Shown one piece after another: positions 14,174 to 25,984 of a stretch of 51,173 bases of DNA. Origin of the DNA: Rhizobium sp. (GTDB taxonomy: Bacteria > Pseudomonadota > Gammaproteobacteria > Burkholderiales > Thiobacillaceae); the NCBI GenBank assembly GCA_019459285.1, contig JAIBEL010000009.1:1-51173 (forward strand). The letters run 5' to 3'. A program made the position numbers and the translations under genes. Position 1 is the first letter of the stretch. Every line of letters starts with the position of its first letter. Below the pieces are notes generated by a model. That model was not told the DNA's origin, searched no databases, and saw nothing but the letters and a program-made list of their open reading frames with translations.

Positions 14174-15973
14174 TTGAGTGCCGTCGACAAGGAATTCCTC
14201 GCCTCGCTGCCCACGCTGCCCGGCGTCTATCGGATGATCGACGTGACCGGCGCCGTGCTCTACGTCGGCAAGGCGAAGGACCTGAAGAAGCGCGTCTCCA
14301 GCTATTTCCAGAAAAGCGACCAGAGCCCCCGCATCAAGCTGATGCTGAAGAGTGTCGACCACATCGACACCACGATCACGCGCACCGAGGCCGAAGCGCT
14401 GCTGCTGGAGAACAACCTGATCAAGGGGCTGAAGCCGCGCTTCAATATCCTGTTCCGCGACGACAAGTCCTACCCCTATCTGCTGCTGACCGGACACCGC
14501 TTTCCGCGCCTGGCCTATTTCCGCGGCACGCCCAAAAAGCGCGACCAGGCCTACGGCCCCTACCCCAACGCCTACGCGGTGCGCGAAAGCATCCAGTTGC
14601 TGCAGAAGGTGTTTCAACTGCGCACCTGCGAGGACACGGTATTCGCCAACCGCTCGCGCCCCTGTCTGCTGTACCAGATCAAACGTTGTACCGCACCGTG
14701 CGTCGGGCACATCACGCCCGAGGCCTATGCGCGCGACGTCCATGCAGCAGCCCAGCTGCTGCATGGCGAGGCCAGCGCACTGACTGAACACATCACCGAA
14801 CAGATGAACGCCGCTGCGGCCGCGCTCGATTTCGAGACGGCCGCCTTCCTGCGTGACCGCCTGCGCATGCTCGCAGCCGTGCGCGAAAAGCAGTTCGTCG
14901 ACTCCCCCGGCAGCGATGCGGACGCGGATGTGGTCGCGGTGGCCGAGGCCGGCGGCGTGATTGCGGTCAACCTGACGATGATCCGCGGCGGACGGCATCT
15001 CGGCGACCGCAGTTTCTTCCCGCAGCACGGCGAAGGCGCGACGCCAGCCGAGGCGCTGGAGGCCTTCATCGTCCAGCACTACCTCGACCACCCCATCCCG
15101 GCGCGCATTCTGGTGAGCGAAGCCATCGAGACCGGCGCACTGGACACGCTGCTCACCGAGCAGGCCGGTAAAAAAGTCACTCTGCTGCATCGCGTCACCG
15201 GTGAACGCAAGGTCTGGATCGGCATGGCGCAGGCCAACGCGCGGCTGTCGGCCGAGCGCCGCAGCGCCGATCGCGCCAACCAGTCGCAGCGGCTCGCCGC
15301 GTTGCGCGACACGCTCGACCTGCCGACGCTCAACCGCATCGAGTGCTTCGACATCTCACACACCATGGGCGAGGCGACCGTGGCGTCCTGCGTCGTCTAC
15401 GAGGGCAACGACCTGAAGAAATCCGACTACCGGCGCTACAACATCAGCGGCATCACGCCCGGCGACGACTATGCCGCCATGCATGCCGCGCTGATCAAGC
15501 GCTTCCACAAGAGCGTGGAAGAGAATGGCGTGCTGCCCGACCTGCTGCTGATCGACGGCGGCAAGGGGCAGATCTCGATGGCGGTCGAGGCCATGGCCGA
15601 ACTGGGCCTGAACGACGTGCCGCTGCTCGGCGTGGCCAAGGGCGAGGCACGCAAGCCCGGACTGGAAACATTGATCTTCGCCGACGGCCGCGAACTCCAC
15701 CTCGCCAAGGACCACCCCGGTTTCCACCTGATCCAGCAGGTGCGCGACGAAGCGCACCGCTTCGCCATCACCGGCCACCGCGCCAAACGCGGCAAGGCGC
15801 GCGTGCAGTCGACGCTGGAAGACATCGCGGGCATCGGCCCCAAACGGCGCAAACAGTTGCTGGAACACTTCGGTGGACTGCAGGGCGTACGCGACGCCGG
15901 CGTCGACGCGCTTGCCACGGTGAACGGTATCAGCCGAGAATTGGCGGAAACCATCTATAACGCCCTCCACTGA
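14174..15973 (+). CDS. uvrC: Excinuclease ABC subunit C
   Basis: 599-residue nuclease making both incisions in nucleotide excision repair with UvrAB. Domains: GIY-YIG endonuclease (residues about 12-95, GVYRMIDVTGAVLYVGKAKDLKKRV), UVR/UvrB-binding helix (about 205-235, NAAAAALDFETAAFLRDRL), C-terminal RNase H-like nuclease with DISHTMGEATVASCVVYE and DLLLIDGGKGQ, and a final tandem helix-hairpin-helix (DIAGIGPKRRKQLLEHFGG). Starts at TTG; no upstream in-frame ATG exists and the only SD-like sequence (AGGCTC) is supplied by the end of the palindromic element. Stop overlaps pgsA (TGATG). Confidence 0.96.
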   Translation: MSAVDKEFLASLPTLPGVYRMIDVTGAVLYVGKAKDLKKRVSSYFQKSDQSPRIKLMLKSVDHIDTTITRTEAEALLLENNLIKGLKPRFNILFRDDKSYPYLLLTGHRFPRLAYFRGTPKKRDQAYGPYPNAYAVRESIQLLQKVFQLRTCEDTVFANRSRPCLLYQIKRCTAPCVGHITPEAYARDVHAAAQLLHGEASALTEHITEQMNAAAAALDFETAAFLRDRLRMLAAVREKQFVDSPGSDADADVVAVAEAGGVIAVNLTMIRGGRHLGDRSFFPQHGEGATPAEALEAFIVQHYLDHPIPARILVSEAIETGALDTLLTEQAGKKVTLLHRVTGERKVWIGMAQANARLSAERRSADRANQSQRLAALRDTLDLPTLNRIECFDISHTMGEATVASCVVYEGNDLKKSDYRRYNISGITPGDDYAAMHAALIKRFHKSVEENGVLPDLLLIDGGKGQISMAVEAMAELGLNDVPLLGVAKGEARKPGLETLIFADGRELHLAKDHPGFHLIQQVRDEAHRFAITGHRAKRGKARVQSTLEDIAGIGPKRRKQLLEHFGGLQGVRDAGVDALATVNGISRELAETIYNALH

Positions 15974-16545
15974 TGCCGCTCAATCTCCCCAACCTGCTCA
16001 CCTGGCTGCGCATTCTGTTCATTCCGCTGATGGCAGGCGTGTTCTACCTGCCCGATGGCTGGGTGACGCCGTCCGACGCCAATCTGCTGGCGGCCGCATT
16101 TTTCGGGGTGGCGGCGCTGACCGACTGGCTCGACGGCTGGCTGGCGCGCAAACTGGGACAGACTTCGGCCTTCGGCGCCTTCCTCGACCCGGTCGCCGAC
16201 AAGCTGATGGTCGCCGCTGCGCTCATCGTGCTGATCGACCTCGGTCGCGTGTCGCCGCTGATCGCACTCATCATCATCGGTCGCGAAATCACCATTTCCG
16301 CCTTGCGCGAATGGATGGCCAAGGCCGGCAAGTCGGCCAGCGTGGCGGTGTCCTTCGCCGGCAAGCTGAAAACCGCGGCGCAGATGGTCGCCATCGTCCT
16401 GCTGCTGTATTTCGATCCGGTCGCCGGCCTGCCCATCGCAACCATCGGCACATTGCTGATCTGGATTGCCGCGCTGCTCACCCTGGTCTCGATGGTCTAC
16501 TACCTGGTAATGGCGGCGCGCGCCCTGCAAAAATCTTCGCCCTGA
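15973..16545 (+). CDS. pgsA: CDP-diacylglycerol-glycerol-3-phosphate 3-phosphatidyltransferase
   Basis: 190-residue polytopic inner-membrane enzyme of phosphatidylglycerol synthesis. The CDP-alcohol phosphotransferase motif D-x2-D-G-x2-A-R-x8-G-x3-D-x3-D is complete: DWLDGWLARKL then GAFLDPVADK. N-terminus PLNLPNLLTWLRILFIPL is typical. Overlaps uvrC by one base, the usual uvrC-pgsA order. Followed by a tRNA operon with its own promoter. Confidence 0.96.
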   Translation: MPLNLPNLLTWLRILFIPLMAGVFYLPDGWVTPSDANLLAAAFFGVAALTDWLDGWLARKLGQTSAFGAFLDPVADKLMVAAALIVLIDLGRVSPLIALIIIGREITISALREWMAKAGKSASVAVSFAGKLKTAAQMVAIVLLLYFDPVAGLPIATIGTLLIWIAALLTLVSMVYYLVMAARALQKSSP

Positions 16546-16549
16546 GGTG

Positions 16550-16578
16550 TTGACAGAAAAAACCGAAATCACCATAAT
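16550..16578 (+). promoter_or_regulatory. Promoter of the tRNA Gly-Cys-Leu operon
   Basis: TTGACA, 17-bp spacer, CATAAT, 14 bp upstream of tRNA-Gly, starting just after the pgsA stop. Confidence 0.75.
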
Positions 16579-16592
16579 GCGCAGCCTTCAAC

Positions 16593-16668
16593 GCGGGAAT
16601 AGCTCAGCTGGTAGAGCGCAACCTTGCCAAGGTTGAGGTCGGGAGTTCGAACCTCCTTTCCCGCTCCA
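16593..16668 (+). tRNA. tRNA-Gly(GCC)
   Basis: 76 nt including encoded CCA. Acceptor GCGGGAA/TTCCCGC, D-arm AGCTCAGCTGGTAGAGC, anticodon loop CTTGCCAAG, T-loop GTTCGAAC. Confidence 0.97.
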
Positions 16669-16736
16669 GCATTCCGGGGAAAACAGAAGGCTTAGCCGGA
16701 CGTTTTCCCCTTTTCGTTCAAGCGTTTTACCGCGAC

Positions 16737-16810
16737 GGCGCGATAGCAAAGCGGTTATGCACCGGATTGCAAATCCGTGTAGGTCGGTTCGACTCCGGCT
16801 CGCGCCTCCA
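16737..16810 (+). tRNA. tRNA-Cys(GCA)
   Basis: 74 nt with encoded CCA. Acceptor GGCGCGA/TCGCGCC, anticodon GCA in GATTGCAAATC, T-loop GTTCGACTC. Confidence 0.97.
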
Positions 16811-16834
16811 AATTCAGGGTCAGCCGTCCGCTTT

Positions 16835-16921
16835 GCCCGGATGGTGAAATTGGTAGACACAAGGGACTTAAAATCCCTCGCCAGCGATGGCGTACCGGTT
16901 CGATTCCGGTTCCGGGCACCA
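16835..16921 (+). tRNA. tRNA-Leu(TAA)
   Basis: 87 nt class II tRNA with a long variable arm (CTCGCCAGCGATGGCGT) and encoded CCA. Acceptor GCCCGGA/TCCGGGC, anticodon TAA. Last of the Gly-Cys-Leu cluster. Confidence 0.97.
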
Positions 16922-16946
16922 CCTTCCAGTTCACCGGCCCGAGTGG

Positions 16947-16997
16947 TATAATTTTTGCGCTTTATTATTAACACGATGGGCGGTTCGCCCATTTTTT
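16947..16997 (+). terminator. rimP leader: extended -10 promoter followed by an intrinsic terminator
   Basis: TATAAT (16947-16952, preceded by GTGG) lies just upstream of a perfect 7-bp hairpin ATGGGCG/CGCCCAT (16976-16992) and a six-T tract. A further stem, 17000-17008 with 17032-17040, follows. The terminator may simply end the tRNA transcript. As it also lies after a possible rimP promoter, it could attenuate the nusA operon, as NusA-dependent autoregulation does in E. coli (inference). Confidence 0.65.
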
Positions 16998-17053
16998 ATT
17001 TGTGCTGCGCGCGCCCTGACCGGGCCGCATAGCGGCACAACAATGGATTTGCG

Positions 17054-17482
17054 ATGATGGATCTGCATACCCGCCTGGAGCCTGTACTTGCCGGACTCGG
17101 TTACGAGCTGGTGATGCTGGAGCGCGCCGGGCGCGGGCTGATCCGTATTTTCATCGACAAGCCGGGCGGCATCACGATTGACGACTGTGTCGCGGTGAGC
17201 AATCACCTGACCCACCTGTTCACCGTCGAGAACATCGACTACGACAGGCTGGAGGTGTCCTCGCCCGGCCTTGACCGGCCGCTGGTCAAGCCGCAGGACT
17301 ATGCGCGCTTCGCCGGCGAACCGGTGACGCTGAAATTGCGGGTGCCGATGGACAACCGGCGCCGCCTGACCGGCCAGCTGGTCGGTCTGGATGGCGAACT
17401 GGTGAAATTGATCGTCGACGGCTCGGAAGTGTCGGTCGACTTGAGAAATGTGGATGCTGCCCGCCTGAAACCCATGGTTTAG
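17054..17482 (+). CDS. rimP: Ribosome maturation factor RimP
   Basis: 142-residue factor for 30S subunit maturation. N-terminal alpha-beta domain ([39 protein letters not shown]) with the conserved [11 protein letters not shown] motif, and an SH3-like C-terminal domain ([24 protein letters not shown]). First gene of the conserved rimP-nusA-infB order. Two successive ATGs (17054, 17057) are possible starts. Confidence 0.96.
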   Translation: MMDLHTRLEPVLAGLGYELVMLERAGRGLIRIFIDKPGGITIDDCVAVSNHLTHLFTVENIDYDRLEVSSPGLDRPLVKPQDYARFAGEPVTLKLRVPMDNRRRLTGQLVGLDGELVKLIVDGSEVSVDLRNVDAARLKPMV

Positions 17483-17503
17483 GCAAGGCAGGCTGGAGGG
17501 AAT

Positions 17504-18982
17504 ATGAGCCGTGAAATGTTGATGCTGGCCGATGCGCTGGCTCGCGAAAAGAACGTGGACAAGGAAGTGGTCTTCGAGGCACTGGAGCAGGCGCTCGCCT
17601 CCGCCACCAAGAAACGCTTCAAGGAAGAATCCGACGTGCGCGTATCGATCGACCGCGAAACCGGCGACTACGAATCCTTCCGCCGCTGGCAGGTCGTCAC
17701 CGAGGCCGATCTGGAATCCGAGGGTTACCAGATCCTGCTGATCGACGCGCAGGACAAGATTCCCGACATCGAAATCGGCGACTACATCGAAGAGCCGCTG
17801 GAAAACGTCGAATTCGGCCGCATCGGCGCCCAGGCTGCCAAGCAGGTCATCCTGCAGAAGATCCGCGACGCCGAGCGCGAGCAGATCATCAGCGACTTCC
17901 TCGCCCGCAAGGAACACCTCGTCAACGGCGTGGTCAAGCGCATCGACCGCGGCAACGCGATCATCGAATCCGGCCGCGTCGAAGGCTTCCTCCACCGCGA
18001 CCAGATGATCCCGCGCGAGAATCTGCGCGTCGGCGACCGCGTGCGCGCCTATCTGCTGCGCATCGACCGCGGCGCCCGCGGCCCGCAGGTGGTGCTGTCG
18101 CGCACCGCGCCCGAATTCATCATGAAGCTGTTCGAGCTGGAAGTGCCGGAAATCGAGGAGGGCCTGCTCGAGATCAAGGCGGCCGCCCGCGACCCCGGCC
18201 TGCGCGCCAAGATCGCCGTGGTGTCGCACGACCCCCGCATCGATCCGATCGGCACCTGCATCGGCCTGCGCGGATCGCGCGTCACCTCGGTGACCAACGA
18301 ACTGGCCGGCGAACGCGTCGACATCATCCACTGGTCGGCCGACCCGGCACAGTACGTGATCAACGCACTGGCCCCCGCCGAAGTCAGCTCCATCGTGGTG
18401 GACGAAGACAAACACAGCATGGACGTGGTGGTGGACGAGGAACAACTGGCGATGGCGATCGGCCGCGGCGGCCAGAACGTGCGCCTGGCGTCCGAACTGA
18501 CCGGCTGGGAACTCAACATCATGTCTCGCGAAACGGCCGAAGAGAAACAGTCGGCCGAAAGCGGCAAGACGCTTGCCCTCTTTATCGCAAAGCTCGATGT
18601 GGACGAGGAAGTTGCCCAGATCCTGGTCGACGAAGGTTTCTCCACGCTGGAAGAAGTCGCCTATGTGCCGCTGAACGAAATGCTCGAGATCGAGGCCTTC
18701 GACGAAGACTTGGTCAACGAACTGCGCAACCGGGCCCGCAACGCCCTGCTGACCGCCGCCATCGTCGGCGAGGAGCAGGTCGAGGCCTCCGCGGGCGACC
18801 TGCTGTCGCTCGAAGGCATGGATGCCGAAACCGCACGCACGCTCGCCAGCAAGGGCGTCCACACCACCGAGGATCTGGCCGAACTGGCCGTCGATGAGCT
18901 GACCGAAATGGCCGCCATGGATGCCGAACGTGCCAAACAATTGATCATGGCCGCACGCGCGCCCTGGTTCGCCCAAGGCTAA
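17504..18982 (+). CDS. nusA: Transcription termination/antitermination protein NusA
   Basis: 492 residues, full length for the proteobacterial form. N-terminal RNA polymerase-binding domain (1-125), S1 domain (about 135-200, [22 protein letters not shown]), two KH domains ([43 protein letters not shown]), and two C-terminal acidic helix-hairpin repeats (AR1 about 365-415, AR2 about 440-490) that contact alpha-CTD or lambda N-like factors. Ribosome site GGAGGG, 21 bp after rimP. Confidence 0.97.
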   Translation: MSREMLMLADALAREKNVDKEVVFEALEQALASATKKRFKEESDVRVSIDRETGDYESFRRWQVVTEADLESEGYQILLIDAQDKIPDIEIGDYIEEPLENVEFGRIGAQAAKQVILQKIRDAEREQIISDFLARKEHLVNGVVKRIDRGNAIIESGRVEGFLHRDQMIPRENLRVGDRVRAYLLRIDRGARGPQVVLSRTAPEFIMKLFELEVPEIEEGLLEIKAAARDPGLRAKIAVVSHDPRIDPIGTCIGLRGSRVTSVTNELAGERVDIIHWSADPAQYVINALAPAEVSSIVVDEDKHSMDVVVDEEQLAMAIGRGGQNVRLASELTGWELNIMSRETAEEKQSAESGKTLALFIAKLDVDEEVAQILVDEGFSTLEEVAYVPLNEMLEIEAFDEDLVNELRNRARNALLTAAIVGEEQVEASAGDLLSLEGMDAETARTLASKGVHTTEDLAELAVDELTEMAAMDAERAKQLIMAARAPWFAQG

Positions 18983-18991
18983 GAGGACTGC

Positions 18992-21739
<2,748 letters not shown>

Positions 21740-21746
21740 TGCAATG

Positions 21747-21814
21747 GTGAGGGGTGAAGGGTGAGGCGTTAGGCACTCACTTCCATTCCTCACCCCTTAC
21801 TCCTCACCCCTTGC
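21747..21814. repeat. G-rich/C-rich mirror-complementary repeats between infB and rbfA
   Basis: The gap carries GTGAGGGGTGAAGGGTGAGG at 21747-21766, then on the same strand the complement type: TCCTCACCCCTT at 21787-21798 and again at 21801-21812. The halves can pair into an imperfect hairpin, and the G-rich arm has runs compatible with a quadruplex. No other signal in this 83-bp gap. Confidence 0.6.
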
Positions 21815-21822
21815 CCCAACAA

Positions 21823-22203
21823 ATGCCCAAAGATTTCCCCCGTGCCCGCCGCGTCGCCGACCAGATCCAGCGCGAACTGCCGGAACTGATCCGGCAGGAA
21901 GTAAAGGATCCGCGCGTCGGCATGCTGACCATCACCGAGGTGGAGGTCAACCGCGACATGGAGTTTGCCAAGGTCTTCTTCACCACCCTGGGCGGCGAGG
22001 CCGAGCATGCTGCCTGTCTGCAGGGCCTGCAACGCGCCAGCGGCTTTCTGCGTTCGCAGTTGTCGCACCGCATGCAGCTGCGTGTGGTGCCCAAGCTGAC
22101 CTTTGTGTACGACCGCTCGGTCGAACGCGGCATCGAACTCACCCAACTGATCGAATCGGCCGTCGCCGAAGACGCCAAACACCCGAAAGACGAATCAACC
22201 TAA
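21823..22203 (+). CDS. rbfA: Ribosome-binding factor A
   Basis: 126-residue KH-fold 30S maturation and cold-adaptation factor. The start ATG 21823 gives the family N-terminus (PKDFPRARRVADQIQREL); codons upstream read low-complexity repeat sequence and are excluded. Core motifs: EVKDPRVGMLTITEVEVNRD, AKVFFTTLGGE, LSHRMQLRVVPKLTFVYDRSVERG. No good ribosome site because the repeat region lies upstream; coupling with infB may be needed (inference). Confidence 0.95.
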   Translation: MPKDFPRARRVADQIQRELPELIRQEVKDPRVGMLTITEVEVNRDMEFAKVFFTTLGGEAEHAACLQGLQRASGFLRSQLSHRMQLRVVPKLTFVYDRSVERGIELTQLIESAVAEDAKHPKDEST

Positions 22204-22432
22204 AAACCGTAGTTGACTGCTCATCAACGTATGGTATTCCTCATGGGAATAGACTCTTTCCGCTCCGATCGCGCTCACCATCAGCGCAAGCCCGCTACGC
22301 ACCCGCTGATACGCCTGGTCGTGCACCTGCCTTTGTCGCTCGTCGTTGCAGGCGCTGGCCTGCTGCCTCCTCGCTTCGCGGCAGCCCCCCGCCCAGACGC
22401 ACCATCAGGTGCGTCCAACTGCAGTTTCTAGG
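22204..22432. other. Unexplained 229-bp gap between rbfA and truB
   Basis: These genes normally nearly abut. No convincing gene is seen. Two hairpins are present: TATTCC/GGAATA (22235-22251) and a perfect GACGCACC/GGTGCGTC with ATCA loop (22396-22415), 17 bp before the truB start. A stretch rich in CTG/CGC lies between. It may be an inserted element remnant or a regulatory leader. Confidence 0.5.
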
Positions 22433-23329
22433 TTGAAACCCACCCGCCAGATCGTCGATGGCGTGCTGCTGCTGAACAAGCCGGTCGGCCTCACCTCCAA
22501 CGCCGCGCTGCAAAAGGCCAAGTGGCTGCTCAACGCCAAAAAGGCGGGGCACACCGGCACCCTCGACCCCTTCGCCGATGGCCTGCTGCCCTTGTGCTTC
22601 GGCGAGGCCACGAAATTCTCGGCCTACCTGCTGGACGCGGACAAGCGCTATCGTGCCGTGCTGCAACTGGGCGCCACCACCACGACCGGCGATCCCGAGG
22701 GCGAGGTACTCAGCACCCGCGACGTGGCGGTGAACTGTGCCGAAATCAACGCCGTGCTGCCGCGCTTCATGGGCGAAATCGAGCAGATCCCGCCCATGCA
22801 TTCGGCACTCAAGCACCAGGGGCGCCCGCTCTACGAATATGCCCGTGCCGGGATCGAAATCGAACGCCCGCCGCGCAAAGTCACCATCCGTTCGCTGGCG
22901 ATGATCGAATGTGCCCCGCCCCGGCTCATCCTCGACGTCCAATGCAGCGCCGGCACCTACATCCGCACCCTGGCCCAGGACATCGGCGCCGCACTCGGTT
23001 GTGGCGCCCACCTCACTGCTCTGACCCGCCTTGGTTCCGGTGGGTTTAAGCTGGAACAGGCGCATTCCCTGGCCGAGCTGGAAGCGCTCGATCCCCCTCG
23101 ACGCCATGCCCTGTTGTTGCCCGCAGACTGCCTGGTGGCCCACCTGCCTGCCGTTCTGCTCGACGACTCCGAGGCGGAGGCCTTGCGCCAGGGACGCAGC
23201 ATCGCGCATGTCACCACCGGGTCGGGCTTGATTCGCGCCTACACGGCTACAAACACCTTCATTGGACTGGCCAACGCAGATGCCGGCCGGCTGGTGCCGC
23301 GTCGTCTCATCGCTACGCAACAGGCTTGA
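22433..23329 (+). CDS. truB: tRNA pseudouridine-55 synthase
   Basis: 298-residue enzyme modifying U55 of tRNAs. Motifs: VDGVLLLNKPVGLTSNAALQK, catalytic-Asp region GHTGTLDPFADGLLPLCFGEATKFS, KRYRAVLQLGATTTTGDPEG, and SAGTYIRTLAQDIGAALGCGAHL, with a C-terminal PUA-like domain. TTG 22433 is chosen because it directly precedes the conserved start; upstream codons (to an ATG at 22346) read non-conserved sequence through a hairpin. The ribosome site is poor. Confidence 0.93.
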   Translation: MKPTRQIVDGVLLLNKPVGLTSNAALQKAKWLLNAKKAGHTGTLDPFADGLLPLCFGEATKFSAYLLDADKRYRAVLQLGATTTTGDPEGEVLSTRDVAVNCAEINAVLPRFMGEIEQIPPMHSALKHQGRPLYEYARAGIEIERPPRKVTIRSLAMIECAPPRLILDVQCSAGTYIRTLAQDIGAALGCGAHLTALTRLGSGGFKLEQAHSLAELEALDPPRRHALLLPADCLVAHLPAVLLDDSEAEALRQGRSIAHVTTGSGLIRAYTATNTFIGLANADAGRLVPRRLIATQQA

Positions 23330-23355
23330 GTTAAGTTCCTCATTTAGCGTAAAAT
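23326..23355 (+). promoter_or_regulatory. Putative rpsO promoter
   Basis: TTGAGT overlapping the truB stop, 18-bp spacer, TAAAAT, then a 60-nt leader to rpsO. Confidence 0.5.
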
Positions 23356-23418
23356 TCCGGGTTTCCCCGAACGTGTCCCGCCCAGCCGCAGGCCACGCGA
23401 TTTGATAAGGAGTACACC

Positions 23419-23688
23419 ATGGCTGTTACCGTCGCCCAAAAGGCAGAGATCGTCCAGAATTACCAACGCGCCGCCGCCGACACCGGCTCGCCCGAAGTGC
23501 AGGTTGCCCTGCTGACGGCCCGCATCAACGACCTGACCGGCCATTTCAAGGCCAACATCAAGGACCACCACTCGCGTCGTGGTCTGCTGAAGATGGTGAG
23601 CCGCCGCCGCAAGCTGCTCGACTACCTGAAGCGCACCAACCTCGAAGGCTACAAGACCCTGATCGATCGTCTCGGTCTGCGCAAGTAA
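23419..23688 (+). CDS. rpsO: 30S ribosomal protein S15
   Basis: 89 residues, the exact family length. Helical protein binding the 16S central domain: [64 protein letters not shown]. Ribosome site AAGGAG. Conserved position before pnp. Confidence 0.98.
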   Translation: MAVTVAQKAEIVQNYQRAAADTGSPEVQVALLTARINDLTGHFKANIKDHHSRRGLLKMVSRRRKLLDYLKRTNLEGYKTLIDRLGLRK

Positions 23689-23699
23689 TCCCTACAGAG

Positions 23700-23740
23700 C
23701 CACTGTGATGATCCGGCACCCTGCTGCACCGGCACAGTGG
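23700..23740 (+). other. Long stem-loop in the rpsO-pnp interval
   Basis: CCACTGTG/CACAGTGG 8-bp outer stem with further pairing inside. In E. coli the pnp leader holds an RNase III-cleaved hairpin used for PNPase autoregulation; position here suggests the same function (inference). Confidence 0.6.
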
Positions 23741-23768
23741 ATGGGGCGTATTGCCCCCTGAATTTCGC

Positions 23769-23795
23769 ACGCCCCGCTTCTGCGGGGCGTTTTTG
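23769..23795 (+). terminator. Intrinsic terminator between rpsO and pnp
   Basis: Perfect 9-bp stem ACGCCCCGC/GCGGGGCGT with TTCT loop and T5. Probably partial, ending most rpsO transcripts before pnp. Confidence 0.85.
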
Positions 23796-23812
23796 CTTTG
23801 AAAGGAACTCGT

Positions 23813-25936
23813 GTGAGCGCTATCAAGAAAACTTTCACCTACGGCCGCCACCAGGTCACGCTGGAAACCGGCGAAATCGCCCGCCAGGCCTCCGGCGCCG
23901 TCATCGTCAACATGGACGACACCGTGGTGCTGGTCACCGTCGTCGCCAAGAACGAAGTCAAGCCGGGCCAGGATTTCTTCCCGCTGACCGTCGACTACCA
24001 GGAAAAAACCTACGCCGCCGGCCGCATTCCCGGCGGCTTCCTCAAGCGCGAGAGCCGCCCGTCCGAAGGCGAAACGCTGATCTCCCGCCTGATCGACCGT
24101 CCGATCCGCCCGCTTTTCCCCGAAGGCTTCTTCAACGAAGTGCAGATCATCGCCACGGTGATGTCCTCCAATCCCGAAGTCAGCGCCGACATCCCGGCGC
24201 TGATCGGTGCCTCCGCCGCGTTGTCGCTGTCCGGCCTGCCGTTCGACGGCCCCGTGGGCGCGGCACGCGTCGGCTTCATCAACGGCGAGTATGTGCTCAA
24301 CCCGACCAACTCCGAGCTGAAGAACTCGGCGCTGGATCTGGTCGTCGCCGGCACTGAAACCGCCGTACTGATGGTCGAGTCGGAAGCCCTGGAGCTGCCC
24401 GAAGACATCATGCTGGGCGCGGTCGTGTTCGGCCACACCCAGATGCAGGCCGCGATCAACGCCATCAACGAACTGGCCGACGAAGCCGGTGCCGACGCCT
24501 GGGACTGGCAGCCGCTCGCCGAAGACACGGCGATGGTGGAACGCCTGAAGGCCCTTGCCGAAGACGGTCTGCAGCAGGCGTACAACATCAAGCAGAAACA
24601 GGCGCGCATGACCGCCGTGGATGAAGTCCGCAGCAAGGCCTTTGCCGAGCTGATCACTGCCGACATGGACACTGTCGCGCAGAACCACGTCAAGGACGCG
24701 TTCCACCGCCTCGAAGCCGGTGTGGTGCGCAACCGCATCCTCTCCGGGCAGCCGCGCATCGACGGCCGCGACACCCGCACCGTGCGCCCGATCACCATCC
24801 GCACCGGCGTGCTGCCGCGCACCCACGGTTCCGCCCTGTTCACCCGCGGCGAAACCCAGGCGCTGGTCGTCACCACCCTCGGGACCGGCCGCGACGAGCA
24901 GACCATCGACGCGCTGGAAGGCTCCTACTCCGACCGCTTCATGCTGCACTACAACATGCCTCCCTACGCCACCGGCGAAACCGGCCGCGTGGGCTCGCCC
25001 AAGCGCCGCGAAATCGGCCACGGCCGTCTGGCCAAGCGCGCGCTGCTGGCGGTACTGCCGACCAAGGAAGAATTCGGCTACACCATGCGCGTGGTGTCCG
25101 AGATCACCGAATCCAATGGCTCGTCGTCGATGGCCTCGGTATGCGGCGGCTGCCTGTCGCTGATGGACGCCGGTGCCCCGCTGAAGGCGCACGTCGCCGG
25201 CATCGCCATGGGCCTGATCAAGGAAGGCAACCGCTTCGCGGTGCTGACCGACATCCTCGGCGACGAGGATCACCTCGGCGACATGGACTTCAAGGTGGCC
25301 GGCACCGAGAAAGGCGTGACCGCGCTGCAGATGGACATCAAGATCACCGGCATCACCAAGGAAATCATGCAAGCCGCGCTGACGCAGGCGAAGGAAGGCC
25401 GCATGCACATCCTCGGCATCATGAAGTCGTCGGTCTCCAGCAGCCATGAAATGTCGGCCTACGCGCCGCGCATCATCGCGATGAAGATCAACCCGGAAAA
25501 GATCCGCGACGTGATCGGCAAGGGCGGCGCCGTCATCCGTGCGCTGACCGAGGAAACCGGCACCCAGATCGACATCCAGGAAGACGGCAGCGTGAAGATC
25601 GCCTGCACCAGCATGGAAGCCGGCGAACTGGCCAAGAAGCGGATCGAGGAAATCACTGCCGAAGTCGAAGTCGGCAAGGTCTACGAAGGCCCGGTCATCA
25701 AACTGCTGGACTTCGGCGCGATCGTCAACGTGCTGCCGGGCCGCGACGGTCTGCTGCACATCTCGCAGATCGCCCACGAGCGCGTCAACACCATCGGCGA
25801 CTACCTGAAGGAAGGCCAGGTCGTGAAGGTGAAGATCCTGGAAGCCGACGAGAAAGGCCGCCTGCGCCTGTCGATGAAGGCACTGCTGGATGCGCCGGCC
25901 GCCACCGACAGCGAAACGCCGGAAACGGCGGGCTGA
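23813..25936 (+). CDS. pnp: Polyribonucleotide nucleotidyltransferase (PNPase)
   Basis: 707-residue trimeric 3'-5' phosphorolytic exoribonuclease of the degradosome. Two RNase PH domains (about 10-225 and 310-540) flank a helical domain; catalytic second-domain motifs include GRRE-type [17 protein letters not shown] and [22 protein letters not shown] domain: [24 protein letters not shown]1 domain: [27 protein letters not shown] at 23813 chosen: AAAGGA is 6 nt upstream and the family begins with a short lead to the KKTFTYG strand; a TTG 5 codons earlier would destroy the ribosome site. Confidence 0.97.
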   Translation: MSAIKKTFTYGRHQVTLETGEIARQASGAVIVNMDDTVVLVTVVAKNEVKPGQDFFPLTVDYQEKTYAAGRIPGGFLKRESRPSEGETLISRLIDRPIRPLFPEGFFNEVQIIATVMSSNPEVSADIPALIGASAALSLSGLPFDGPVGAARVGFINGEYVLNPTNSELKNSALDLVVAGTETAVLMVESEALELPEDIMLGAVVFGHTQMQAAINAINELADEAGADAWDWQPLAEDTAMVERLKALAEDGLQQAYNIKQKQARMTAVDEVRSKAFAELITADMDTVAQNHVKDAFHRLEAGVVRNRILSGQPRIDGRDTRTVRPITIRTGVLPRTHGSALFTRGETQALVVTTLGTGRDEQTIDALEGSYSDRFMLHYNMPPYATGETGRVGSPKRREIGHGRLAKRALLAVLPTKEEFGYTMRVVSEITESNGSSSMASVCGGCLSLMDAGAPLKAHVAGIAMGLIKEGNRFAVLTDILGDEDHLGDMDFKVAGTEKGVTALQMDIKITGITKEIMQAALTQAKEGRMHILGIMKSSVSSSHEMSAYAPRIIAMKINPEKIRDVIGKGGAVIRALTEETGTQIDIQEDGSVKIACTSMEAGELAKKRIEEITAEVEVGKVYEGPVIKLLDFGAIVNVLPGRDGLLHISQIAHERVNTIGDYLKEGQVVKVKILEADEKGRLRLSMKALLDAPAATDSETPETAG

Positions 25937-25954
25937 CATACTGTCCGCCGCAAG

Positions 25955-25984
25955 AAAAAACCGCGCTCAAGGGCGCGGTTTTTT
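25955..25984. terminator. Bidirectional terminator between pnp and the sensor kinase gene
   Basis: Perfect 12-bp stem AAAAAACCGCGC/GCGCGGTTTTTT, loop TCAAGG. Serves pnp on the plus strand and the kinase on the minus strand; it overlaps the kinase stop codon by two bases. Confidence 0.9.

Noticed and set aside
22213-22431. A 72-codon frame in the rbfA-truB gap
   Set aside because: No ribosome site, no homology pattern, and it runs through the hairpin before truB; treated as non-coding.
23558-25939. A 793-codon open frame antisense to pnp (and a similar 691-codon frame antisense to nusA)
   Set aside because: Same codon-shadow effect; the plus-strand proteins are unambiguous.
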